This document shows, piece after piece, positions 8,143 through 16,569 of a DNA stretch of 22,564 nucleotides. Within the stretch, counting starts at the first letter, position 1; each line of letters begins with the position of its first letter. This stretch comes from Actinomyces sp. ICM47. Lineage in GTDB: Bacteria > Actinomycetota > Actinomycetes > Actinomycetales > Actinomycetaceae. The notes beneath the pieces are model-generated. The model had not been told where the DNA came from, did not search any database, and saw nothing but the letters and a program-made list of their open reading frames with translations. Both the position numbers and the translations under genes were made by a program. The stretch is taken from the NCBI RefSeq assembly GCF_000278725.1, contig NZ_ALCA01000046.1, forward strand, positions 1 to 22,564, given 5' to 3'.

Positions 8143-11100
8143 ATGACAACGAAGAAACCTACGGCGCTCCTCGCGCTCGTCGGCGCCTGTGCGCTGGCGG
8201 TCACGGGGCCCGCGTCCCTTGCATCTCCGCCGACGCCCACGGCGCCCCAACCCACCCAGGACGCCCAGGCCTCGTCCCTGCCCGTGGGTGACATCGACAC
8301 CGCGCTGACCTCGAAGAACGGTGAGACCGCGACGCCCGAGGCGGACGCGACGGTGAACGACCAGGATCCGGCGCGCGTCGTCGGTATCATCGTCCAGCTC
8401 CAGGACGGAGCTGACCGCAGCTCCGCGCTCGCCTCCATCAACGAGGCCGTGGCCGGGGCCGTCCCTGGATCCGCCGCCACGGTGGAACGCGAGTATGACA
8501 ACGCTCTGGACGGCTACGCCCTCAAGGCACCCGCCGGGTCGCTCAGCGCGATCCGCGCCGCGAATGGCGTCAAGGCCGCCTTCATTGAGCGCGAGACCCC
8601 CGTCGAGGATGCCGACGACCAGGTCGCTGGCGAGGGAGCGACGAACTCCGCCCGTACCTCAACCCAGGACCCCGCCAACCTCAGCGCCCAGCTGATGATG
8701 CACGCCGACCAGATCACCCAGAAGGGCGACGGGAAGGTCATCGCCGTCATCGACACGGGCGTGGACATGACGCATCCGGCGTTCGCGGGCGCCCTCGGGG
8801 GGACCCCCGCGCTCTCGGCGGACAAGGTGGCGTCCCTGACCCCCCAGCTGGGCGACGGCAAGACCGGCACCTACGTGTCGGAGAAGTTCCCCTTCGCCTA
8901 CGACTACGCGGATAACGACCCGGACGCCTCGCCGACCGGACAAGCCGGATCGCACGGCACGCACGTCGCCGGCATCACCGCGGGCAACGCGGGCGAAATC
9001 GTCGGCATCGCGCCCGACGCGCAGATCATCGTCGCCAAAGTCGCGCGCAGCGTCGAGGGCGACATCACCGATTCCGGGCTGCTCGCCGCACTCGACGACA
9101 TGGTGATCCTGCACCCCGACGTCATCAACCTGTCGCTCGGCCAGCTCGGAGGTATGGACAACGAGGCCGACTCGGTCTACGCGACCGTCTTCAAGAGCCT
9201 GCAGGACGTGGGCGTGACCGTCAACGCGGCAGCCGGCAACCACTACACGGCCGGATACGGCAATACCTCCGGCAAAAACCTGCCCTTCGCGTCTGACCCG
9301 GACTCCTCCACCCAGTGCGAGCCAGCGACCTACTCCTCCGTGGTCTCCGTCGCCTCCGTCGATAACTCGCTGGCGCACAGCGCGTTCACCGTCGGCGACC
9401 GCGACATTCCCTTCCAGCGGGCCGGTGGCGCTAACGGTCAGAAGATGCCCGACCTGTCCGACCTGACCGGCGGCCCCTTCGAATATGTCGACGGCGGCAT
9501 CGGTTCGGCCGAGGACGGCGCCGCGCTCAAGGCCAAGTACCCCGAGGGCCTGGCCGGAAAGATCGTGCTGGTCAAGCGAGGCTCTCTCACCTTCCAGACC
9601 AAGTTCGACAACATCGCAGGCTCCAAGCCCGCCGGCTTCATCGTCTACAACAACGTTCCCGGTGACTCCCTCGTCGTCATGAGCCTGGCGACGGACGGCG
9701 TGCCCGCCGCATTCATTTCGCAGGCGGACGGCGAGGCCATGCTGGCCGCCGCCGACCACCACCTGAGCGTTGCCCCCGGCAAGGTCGTCGCCCCCAGCTC
9801 GAAGTACTCCATGTCGAGCTTCTCCTCCTGGGGCGTCACCCCCGACCTGCGCCTCAAGCCCGAGGTCGCCGCACCCGGCGGCAACATCTACTCCTCGGTG
9901 CCCGGAGGCACCTACGAGTTCATGTCCGGCACGTCGATGGCGACCCCGCAGATGGCGGGCGTGAGCGCGGTCGTCCTGCAGCGCGTCCAGAATGATCCGC
10001 TGTTCGCGTCCATGAGCGCACGTGAAAAGGTTGACGTCGTCCAGAACCTCATCATGGGTACGGCCGCTCCCATCGCCGACCCGCTCCAGGACACCGGCGA
10101 CCCGTACTCCCCGCGCAAGCAGGGCTCGGGTCTGGCGAACGTCCTGGCTGCCACGACCTCGTCCGTGTACCCGACCGTGGCGGGCGCCCCCGAGTCCTCC
10201 CGACCCAAGGCCGACCTGGGGGATGGGACCAAGGGCTGGCACTTCGACGTCACCCTCCACAACCTCTCCGGCGTCGAGGCCACCTACGCCCTGAACACGC
10301 AGGCGCTCTCCGAGTTCGTTGAGGATGGGTTCTTCACCGGCCACTCCTCCGACTGGCGAGGCAAGGGCGTGGACATCGCCTACTCCGGCGCGGCCGTGAG
10401 CGGCACTGGCGAAGGCGCGACCATCACCGTCCCCGCCTCGGGCGAAGCAACCGTGGGCGTGGACGTCACGCCTCGCGCCGCCTTCGACTCCTACGTCGCG
10501 CAGAACGCGCCCAACGGCACGTTCCTCGACGGCTTCGTGCGCCTCACCTCGAAGACCGCGTCTCAGCCCGACCTGACCGTGCCCTACATGGGCTTCTATG
10601 GCGACTGGGGCAAGGCCCCCATCTTCGATGCCCTCGCCTCCGACGGGGGAGCGCACACCCTGGCCTCGGGCATCTACAACGGCACCACGGGCCAGCAGCT
10701 GGGATACAACCCCCTGGTCAAGGCCGACGCGCGCACCGGCACGCCCAAGGCTGACCGCTACGTCCTCTCCCGCGCCGAGGCCTCGGGCGCTCCCACGGTC
10801 CTCGAACCGCGCACCGGCACCCTGCGCAGCGTCCACACGCTCAACACCGTGTACGCGAACGCCGCCGGTGAATCCGTCGCCTCGTACGTGACCCACCAGG
10901 CCTGGAAATCCGGTGTTAACCCCAGCACCGGCAAGATGACCTGGGTCGAGGACGGCCACGAGCCCACGACCCTGGACCTGCGCTCCGACGCGTACAAGAA
11001 CCTGCCCGACGGCGACTACACGCTGACACTCTCCGCGCACAACGACGGCCCCTCGCAGGCCGAGCAGTCGATCTCGTACAACTTCAGCATCGACACCACC

Positions 11101-11967
11101 GCCCCCACGGTCGACACCCTCGCATTCAGCAAGGACGGCGACGCGCCGCACGTCACCATCGCCGTGACCGACAACAAGCCCCTCGCGGGCATCGACCTGC
11201 ACGACCCGGCCGACGGCCTGTGGTTCTACCGCCACATCTTCTCCGACACCGAGGGCGTCAAGGGAGACGACGGCAAGTACCGCTACAAGCTCGACGTCCC
11301 CATGTCCGAACTCTCCCAGGCGTGGACCGACCAGGGCGGCTCCGGCGACGTCATCGCCCACCCGTACCTGCTCGCATGGGACTACGGCCTCAACCACTCC
11401 GAGCCGCGCACCGTCGACCTGCCCACCAGCAACGAGGGCGCGAAGCTTCCCTGCACCGACCCCGCGGGCGGACACTGGGCGAATGACGCCACCGGCTGGT
11501 GGTACGTCTGCGCCAACGGCTCCGACTACCTGGCGAGCGGCTGGTACACCATCAACGGCTCCGACTACCAGTTTGGCCCTGCCGGCTACATGATGACCGG
11601 GTTCCTCAAGCGCCCCTCCGGCGAGTGGGTGTACGCGGACGCTTCCGGCACCCTGCTGAGCGGCTGGATCCGCGACGGTGGCTCCTGGTACTACCTGGAT
11701 CCCGCCACGAACGTCATGGCCACCGGCTGGCTGTCCCAGGGCGGCTCCTGGTACTACCTGGGCACCTCCGGCGACATGCACACCGGCTGGGTCAAGGTCG
11801 ACGGTCTCTGGTACTACCTCTCCTCGTCTGGCGCGATGCACACCGGCTGGCTCCAGCAGGGCGGCTCCTGGTACTACCTGGGACCTGACGGTGCCATGTT
11901 CACCGGCACGCACACGATCAACGGCCGCACCTACACCTTCGATGAGTCGGGAGTTTGGCAGCGCTAA
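8143..11967 (+). CDS. Secreted wall-bound S8 subtilase (paralog 3, with PA insert)
   Basis: Predicted exported lactocepin/C5a-peptidase-like serine protease of 1274 aa. An in-frame ATG at 8065 overlaps the putative -10 and would destroy the signal peptide, so ATG 8143 with GGAG at 8131-8134 is used. The protein starts MTTKKP with a signal peptide (about 1-27), then LPVGDIDTALTSKNG and an I9 propeptide (about 77-155). Catalytic residues are D204, H271 and S598; oxyanion N366 lies in AAGNH, where the other three have AAGNE. The PA-type insert is at about 413-552. The Fn3-like region contains PYMGFYGDW. From about 1102 comes the Cys-containing GGHW...GWWYVC segment followed by six or seven GW/WYYL wall-binding repeats. 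It probably acts at the cell surface; whether its substrates overlap with those of its neighbours is unknown. Confidence 0.93.
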   Translation: MTTKKPTALLALVGACALAVTGPASLASPPTPTAPQPTQDAQASSLPVGDIDTALTSKNGETATPEADATVNDQDPARVVGIIVQLQDGADRSSALASINEAVAGAVPGSAATVEREYDNALDGYALKAPAGSLSAIRAANGVKAAFIERETPVEDADDQVAGEGATNSARTSTQDPANLSAQLMMHADQITQKGDGKVIAVIDTGVDMTHPAFAGALGGTPALSADKVASLTPQLGDGKTGTYVSEKFPFAYDYADNDPDASPTGQAGSHGTHVAGITAGNAGEIVGIAPDAQIIVAKVARSVEGDITDSGLLAALDDMVILHPDVINLSLGQLGGMDNEADSVYATVFKSLQDVGVTVNAAAGNHYTAGYGNTSGKNLPFASDPDSSTQCEPATYSSVVSVASVDNSLAHSAFTVGDRDIPFQRAGGANGQKMPDLSDLTGGPFEYVDGGIGSAEDGAALKAKYPEGLAGKIVLVKRGSLTFQTKFDNIAGSKPAGFIVYNNVPGDSLVVMSLATDGVPAAFISQADGEAMLAAADHHLSVAPGKVVAPSSKYSMSSFSSWGVTPDLRLKPEVAAPGGNIYSSVPGGTYEFMSGTSMATPQMAGVSAVVLQRVQNDPLFASMSAREKVDVVQNLIMGTAAPIADPLQDTGDPYSPRKQGSGLANVLAATTSSVYPTVAGAPESSRPKADLGDGTKGWHFDVTLHNLSGVEATYALNTQALSEFVEDGFFTGHSSDWRGKGVDIAYSGAAVSGTGEGATITVPASGEATVGVDVTPRAAFDSYVAQNAPNGTFLDGFVRLTSKTASQPDLTVPYMGFYGDWGKAPIFDALASDGGAHTLASGIYNGTTGQQLGYNPLVKADARTGTPKADRYVLSRAEASGAPTVLEPRTGTLRSVHTLNTVYANAAGESVASYVTHQAWKSGVNPSTGKMTWVEDGHEPTTLDLRSDAYKNLPDGDYTLTLSAHNDGPSQAEQSISYNFSIDTTAPTVDTLAFSKDGDAPHVTIAVTDNKPLAGIDLHDPADGLWFYRHIFSDTEGVKGDDGKYRYKLDVPMSELSQAWTDQGGSGDVIAHPYLLAWDYGLNHSEPRTVDLPTSNEGAKLPCTDPAGGHWANDATGWWYVCANGSDYLASGWYTINGSDYQFGPAGYMMTGFLKRPSGEWVYADASGTLLSGWIRDGGSWYYLDPATNVMATGWLSQGGSWYYLGTSGDMHTGWVKVDGLWYYLSSSGAMHTGWLQQGGSWYYLGPDGAMFTGTHTINGRTYTFDESGVWQR

Positions 11968-11994
11968 CGCCGCCTGCTTCTGATTCACGAGGCC

Positions 11995-12034
11995 TGGGCC
12001 CGGGAACGCTCCACCGCGGAGATTCCCGGGCCCA
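11995..12034 (+). terminator. 12-bp hairpin after protease gene 3
   Basis: TGGGCCCGGGAA (11995-12006) pairs perfectly with TTCCCGGGCCCA (12023-12034), 28 bases after the stop; an inner CTCC/GGAG pair may extend it. It shares GGCCTGGGCCCGGGAACGCT with the hairpin of gene 1. No T-run follows; the 20-bp module array begins directly after it. Confidence 0.7.
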
Positions 12035-12199
12035 CTCGCTGTTCCGCGCGTGGGCCCGCTGGTGCGCACGTGGGCCCGCTGTTCCGCACGTGGACCCGCT
12101 GTTCCATAGGTGGGCGGCCCCGCCCACGTACGGAACAGAGGGTTTGGTTGCGGATGAGCGGGTTTGGTTGCAGATGAGAGGTCCCACGTGCGGATGAGG
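12035..12199. repeat. Composite intergenic array of 20-bp modules (copy A)
   Basis: Four tandem 20-bp units, consensus CCCGCTGTTCCGCACGTGGA, fill 12035-12114. The fourth forms an imperfect inverted repeat with CGCCCACGTACGGAACAG (about 12122-12139). Then three further 20-bp units, each ending in (G/A)GATGAG plus two bases, fill 12140-12199; the GATGAG cores are exactly 20 bp apart (12152, 12172, 12192). Several units contain the palindrome CACGTG. A near copy with three instead of four first-type units follows gene 4. From 12200 to the promoter of gene 4 I see no gene. Confidence 0.85.
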
Positions 12200-12273
12200 G
12201 GCAACGCGTACTGTGCCCCTGCTTGCATTAGACAGGCTGCCCAGACAGCCATAAATAGGCGCGCAAACACGGC

Positions 12274-12300
12274 TTGTCATGAGCGCCCCTGAGCTATGGT
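12274..12300 (+). promoter_or_regulatory. Putative promoter of protease gene 4
   Basis: TTGTCA (12274-12279) and TATGGT (12295-12300) are separated by 15 bp, slightly short. The -10 is 80 bases before ATG 12375. An exact 8-bp inverted repeat in the leader (TGGCCGAC 12309-12316, GTCGGCCA 12343-12350) could fold into a stem-loop just upstream of the AGGAG ribosome binding site. Confidence 0.4.
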
Positions 12301-12374
12301 GATGGTGATGGCCGACATAGTGTAGATGTCCCTGCACCCAGCGTCGGCCACCCACAAACGCATAGGAGTGCATC

Positions 12375-15300
12375 ATGTCGATGAAGAAATCAGCTGTTCT
12401 CCTGGCGTGTGTCGGCGCATGGGCGCTCGTGGTCACGGGTCCCTCGTCTGTAGCGTCGCCGCCTCACGCCTTTCAACCCAACCCGGGTGCATCACCCACG
12501 CTAACCGCCCGCGCTGCCACGGCCTCGTCCCTGCCTGTCGGTGATGCCGACACAGCGCTGACCTCGAAGAACGGCGAGACCGTCGCGCCTGAACCCATAC
12601 GCGCGGCGAGCGATGAAGACCCGGCTCAGCTCGTCGGGATTATCGTTCGTTTCCGGGAGGGGAACGAGCATGAGGGCGTTCTTGCCTCGATTCGCGAGGC
12701 CGTGGCCGGTGTTGTCCCGGACGCGTCGGTTACGGTGGAATACGAGTATCGTCATGCCCTGCAGGGTGTTGCGCTGCGCGCACCCGCCGGGTCGCTGGAA
12801 GCGATTCGGGGAGTGAATGGCGTTGCGTCGGCCTTCTTTGAGCGCGAGAGCCGAGTGTGGGGCGGTGCCGACAGCGAGGGAGGAATCCGCACGTCGAGGC
12901 TGGCCACCCAGGATCCCGACAACCTCAGCTCCCAGGTGATGATGCGCACCGACCGAGTTGCGCAGAAGGGCGAGGGGATGGTCATTGCCATCGTCGATAC
13001 GGGCGTGGACATGACCCACCCGGCCTTGAACGGCGCTCTGTCGGGTTCGCCCGCGCTCGACTCGGAGAAGGTAGCGGCCCTGCTTCCTCAGCTTGGTGAG
13101 GGTAAGAACGGCACATACGTGTCCGAGAAATTTCCCTTTGCTTACGACTATGCGGACGGTGACAACGATGCCTCGCCGGCACCCGATGACTCCGGTTCAC
13201 ACGGCACGCATGTCGCTGGCATAGCCGCGGGCAACGCCGACAAGATCATGGGCACAGCTCCCGAGGCACAGGTCATCGTCGCGAAAGTCTCGCGCAGCCA
13301 GACTGGCGAATACCCGGACTCTGCGCTGCTGGCCGCGCTGGATGACATGGCGGTGCTACGTCCCGACGTCGTCAACCTGTCGCTCGGCCAGATCGGCGGC
13401 ATGGATAACGAGGCCGACTCCGTGTACGCGAGCGTCTACAAGAACCTGCAGGACGCCGGGGTGAGCGTCAACGCCGCCGCGGGTAACGAGTATTCGGCCG
13501 GGTATGGCAACCTGTCGGGCACCAACCAGGCCTACGCCTCCGACCCCGACACGTCAGTGCTGTGTGAACCCGCGTCCTATCCCTCCGTGGTGGCCGTGGC
13601 CTCGATCGAGAACGGAACTGCCTACGCCGCGTTCACCGCTGCCGGTCGGGACGTCGCATACCAGCGTGCGCGCGGCTTCGAGGGCGAAAGTGTCGCCGAC
13701 CTGTCGGACCTACCTCCCGGCGAGTATGAATACGTGGACGGAGGTGTCGGGACAGCCGAGGACGCCACGGCCCTGACGGCACAATATCCAGAGGGATTGG
13801 GTGGAACAATCGTCCTGGTCTCGCGCGGCACCCTGGATTTCCAAGACAAATTCGACAATATCGCGCCGCTCAAGCCAACAGCGATACTCGTGTACGACAA
13901 CGAGCCCGGCGACGCGCTCCTCATTATGAATCTGTCAACCCTCGATACCCCCGCCGCGTTTATCTCGCAGGCGGATGGTCAGGCCATGCTCGAGGCCGCC
14001 GACCATCACCTGACCATCGTTGAGGGCAAAGTCCTGGAACCCACCAGCTCCTACTGGATGAACGAATTCTCCTCGTGGGGCACCTCTCCCGACCTACGCC
14101 TCAAGCCCGAGATCGCGGCACCCGGCGGTAACATCCTCTCCTCCGTTCCCGGAGGCGACTACGACCACTTCTCCGGCACGTCCATGGCGACCCCACAGAT
14201 GTCGGGTATCAGCGCAATCGTCCTCCAACGCGTCCAGTCTGACCCCCTGTTTGCGTCCATGAGCGCGCGCGAGCAGGTGGACGTCGTCCAGAATCTCATC
14301 ATGGGAACCGCCCGTCCCCTCGCCGATCCGGAACAGACCACGGGTGCGTTGTATTCCCCGCGTAAGCAGGGTGCCGGCCTGGTTGACGCCCTGGCTGCTA
14401 CGACCTCGTCCGTGTACCCGACCGTGAAGGGTGCCCCCGAACAATCCCGGCCCAAGGCTGACCTGGGGGATGGTACGACGGGCTGGCACTTCGACGTCGT
14501 CTTGCACAACCTGTCTGACGCGGAAGCGACCTACGAGATGAACTCCCAGGCGCTCTCCGAGGTCGTCGACGGTGGCTTCTTCGCGGAGCACTCCTCGGAT
14601 TGGCGAGGCCGTGGCGTGGATGTGTCGTATAGCGGCGCGGCCGTGTCTGGCATCGGTGAGGGGGCGATCGTCGCTGTTCCCGCGAAGGGTGAGGCCACCG
14701 TTGGCGTTGACATTGCGCCTGGGTCTGAGTTCGCCCAGTACGTGACAGACAATGCGCCGTCGGGTACCTTCCTGGACGGCTTCGTGCGCTTCACCTCACG
14801 TACCGAGGGTCAGCCTGACCTGTCCGTGCCCTACCTCGGGTTCTACGGATCCTGGGGAAAGCCCGCCATCTTCGACGCACTCGCCTCCGACGGTAAGGGA
14901 CACATGCGGGCCTCGGGCCTCTACGACGGCGAAACCGGTACCCCCCTCGGCTTCAACCCTGTCCAGCGACCCAGCGAGCGACCCGAGCGACCCGACGCCT
15001 ACGGGTACGTGATTTCCCGGGCCGAGGCCTCGGGCGCACCCCGGGTCCTCGAACCGCGCACGGGCACGTTGCGCGGCGTGCACACCCTGACGACCACCTA
15101 CACGAACGAGGCTGGGGAAGTGGTCGCGTCCTTCGAGCGGCACCAGAACTGGAAATCCGTGTTCGATCCGTTCACGACGGAGGTGTCGTGGGTTGAGCGT
15201 GAGCACGAGTCGACGGCCCTGGACCTACGCTCCGAGGCATATAAGGACCTGCCGGACGGGGAATACGCGCTGACGGTCTCCGCACACAACGACGGACCGT

Positions 15301-16226
15301 CGCGCACCGAACAATCCATCTCCTACAAGTTCCGTATCGACACGACCGCACCCGTCATTGAGGACGTGCACTACTCCGGCAAGGGCGACGACACGGTTGT
15401 TACTCTCACCATCGTTGACTCCTCGCCGATGGCTGCCTTCGACCTGCACGACCCGGCCGACGGCCTATGGTTCTACCGACACATGCTCTCCGACGCCGAC
15501 CAGATCGCTGACAAGGATGGCAAGTACCGCTACGAGGTGGATGTTCCGCTCTCCGAAATCTCCCGCGCGTGGGTGGATCAGGGCGGCACGGGACCCGTTG
15601 TGTCCGACCCGTACGTGCTGGGCTGGGATTACGGCCTCAACCACTCGTCGGCGGTGACCGTCAACCTGCCCACCGGACGTCCGAGCAATCCTCCGTTCTG
15701 CGCCGACCCCACGGGCGGCCATTGGGTGAAGGGAAGCGGTGGCTGGTGGTACGCGTGCGCCGACGGGTCGACCTACCTGGCCAACGGCTGGTTCACGATC
15801 AACGGCTCCGACTACAGCTTCGGCCCCGACGGTTACATGATGACCGGGTTCCTCAAGCGCCCCTCCGGCGAGTGGGTGTACGCGGATGCCTCCGGCGTGC
15901 TGCTGAGCGGCTGGCTTCGCGACGGCTCCTACGGAGGGCTGTACTGGTACTACATGGACCCTGCCACCAAGGTGATGCGCACGGGTTGGCTGTTTGATCG
16001 CGGCTCGTGGTACTACCTGGGTGACTCCGGCGACATGCACACCGGCTGGATCAAGATCGATGGTCTCTGGTACTACCTGAAGCCTTCGGGTGCGATGCAC
16101 ATCGGCTGGCTCCAGCTCGGAAATGCGTGGTACTACCTGTCTCCCTCCGGCGCGATGGTGACCGGTGCACAGGTCATCGACGGCCGAGTATATTCCTTTG
16201 ACACATCTGGAGTATTGCGGCGCTAA
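12375..16226 (+). CDS. Secreted wall-bound S8 subtilase (paralog 4, with PA insert)
   Basis: Predicted exported lactocepin/C5a-peptidase-like serine protease of 1283 aa. ATG 12375 has AGGAG at 12364-12368. The start MSMKKS and signal peptide (about 1-28) are closer to the two small downstream genes (MSMKK/MSMKQ) than to paralogs 1-3. LPVGDADTALTSKNG precedes the I9 propeptide (about 81-160). Catalytic residues are D208 (IVDTGVD), H276 and S603, with oxyanion N371. The PA-type insert is at about 418-556. The Fn3-like region contains PYLGFYGSW. The wall-binding module from about 1107 has the GGHW...GWWYAC segment and six or seven GW/WYYL repeats, one lengthened by a few residues (DGSYGGLYWYY). 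Segments are base-for-base identical to paralog 2 and others to paralog 3, which suggests recombination between copies. Confidence 0.93.
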   Translation: MSMKKSAVLLACVGAWALVVTGPSSVASPPHAFQPNPGASPTLTARAATASSLPVGDADTALTSKNGETVAPEPIRAASDEDPAQLVGIIVRFREGNEHEGVLASIREAVAGVVPDASVTVEYEYRHALQGVALRAPAGSLEAIRGVNGVASAFFERESRVWGGADSEGGIRTSRLATQDPDNLSSQVMMRTDRVAQKGEGMVIAIVDTGVDMTHPALNGALSGSPALDSEKVAALLPQLGEGKNGTYVSEKFPFAYDYADGDNDASPAPDDSGSHGTHVAGIAAGNADKIMGTAPEAQVIVAKVSRSQTGEYPDSALLAALDDMAVLRPDVVNLSLGQIGGMDNEADSVYASVYKNLQDAGVSVNAAAGNEYSAGYGNLSGTNQAYASDPDTSVLCEPASYPSVVAVASIENGTAYAAFTAAGRDVAYQRARGFEGESVADLSDLPPGEYEYVDGGVGTAEDATALTAQYPEGLGGTIVLVSRGTLDFQDKFDNIAPLKPTAILVYDNEPGDALLIMNLSTLDTPAAFISQADGQAMLEAADHHLTIVEGKVLEPTSSYWMNEFSSWGTSPDLRLKPEIAAPGGNILSSVPGGDYDHFSGTSMATPQMSGISAIVLQRVQSDPLFASMSAREQVDVVQNLIMGTARPLADPEQTTGALYSPRKQGAGLVDALAATTSSVYPTVKGAPEQSRPKADLGDGTTGWHFDVVLHNLSDAEATYEMNSQALSEVVDGGFFAEHSSDWRGRGVDVSYSGAAVSGIGEGAIVAVPAKGEATVGVDIAPGSEFAQYVTDNAPSGTFLDGFVRFTSRTEGQPDLSVPYLGFYGSWGKPAIFDALASDGKGHMRASGLYDGETGTPLGFNPVQRPSERPERPDAYGYVISRAEASGAPRVLEPRTGTLRGVHTLTTTYTNEAGEVVASFERHQNWKSVFDPFTTEVSWVEREHESTALDLRSEAYKDLPDGEYALTVSAHNDGPSRTEQSISYKFRIDTTAPVIEDVHYSGKGDDTVVTLTIVDSSPMAAFDLHDPADGLWFYRHMLSDADQIADKDGKYRYEVDVPLSEISRAWVDQGGTGPVVSDPYVLGWDYGLNHSSAVTVNLPTGRPSNPPFCADPTGGHWVKGSGGWWYACADGSTYLANGWFTINGSDYSFGPDGYMMTGFLKRPSGEWVYADASGVLLSGWLRDGSYGGLYWYYMDPATKVMRTGWLFDRGSWYYLGDSGDMHTGWIKIDGLWYYLKPSGAMHIGWLQLGNAWYYLSPSGAMVTGAQVIDGRVYSFDTSGVLRR

Positions 16227-16253
16227 CGCCGCCTGCTTCTGAATCACGAGGCC

Positions 16254-16293
16254 TGGGCTCGGGAACGCTCCACCGCGGAAGTTCCCGGGCCCA
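16254..16293 (+). terminator. 12-bp hairpin after protease gene 4
   Basis: TGGGCTCGGGAA (16254-16265) pairs with TTCCCGGGCCCA (16282-16293) with one wobble, 27 bases after the stop. It is nearly identical to the hairpin behind gene 3, including its position before a 20-bp module array. No T-run follows. Confidence 0.68.
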
Positions 16294-16438
16294 CCCGCTG
16301 TTGCGCACGTGGACCCGCTGTTCCGCACGTGGACCCGCTGTTCCGCAGGTGGGCGGCCCCGCCCACGTACGGAACAGAGGGTTTGGTTGCGTATGAGCGG
16401 GTTTGGATGCGGATGAGAGGTCCCACGTGCGGATGAGG
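16294..16438. repeat. Composite intergenic array of 20-bp modules (copy B)
   Basis: Three tandem 20-bp units of the CCCGCTGTTCCGCACGTGGA type (16294-16353) are followed by the inverted-repeat partner (to about 16378) and three units ending in GATGAG-type cores, one being GTATGAG (16379-16438). The whole stretch from the end of gene 4 to 16448 is a near copy of 11963-12209 and differs in length by exactly one 20-bp unit. The remainder up to 16569 holds only the promoter and leader of the next gene. Confidence 0.85.
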
Positions 16439-16493
16439 GGCAACGCGTGCGTGGCGGATGTGGATGCCGCGCACGTCGCTTGTTGTCCTGCGG

Positions 16494-16499
16494 TATGTT
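16494..16499 (+). promoter_or_regulatory. Putative -10 element of the first solo I9 gene
   Basis: TATGTT lies 76 bases before ATG 16570 within GGTATGTTGG, a 10-mer also present at the promoter of protease gene 3 (8062-8071). No clear -35 is visible at the expected spacing. A possible leader stem (GGCGAC...GTCGCC) follows. Confidence 0.35.
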
Positions 16500-16569
16500 G
16501 GACGTATCTGCCGATACAGCGGCGACGACGCAACTGCCTCGGTCGCCTGTGAATGCGAAGGAATGCACC

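Noticed and set aside
12035..12114. CRISPR array
   Set aside because: The 20-bp units are contiguous without spacers and no cas genes are present.
11955..12197. 80-codon open frame across the 20-bp module array
   Set aside because: It overlaps the end of protease gene 3, has no ribosome binding site, and its coding potential is not kept in the second copy of the array.
8659..12270. 1203-codon open frame on the minus strand opposite protease gene 3
   Set aside because: Same codon-bias artefact; it runs through the hairpin and the 20-bp module array and shows no recognisable protein features.
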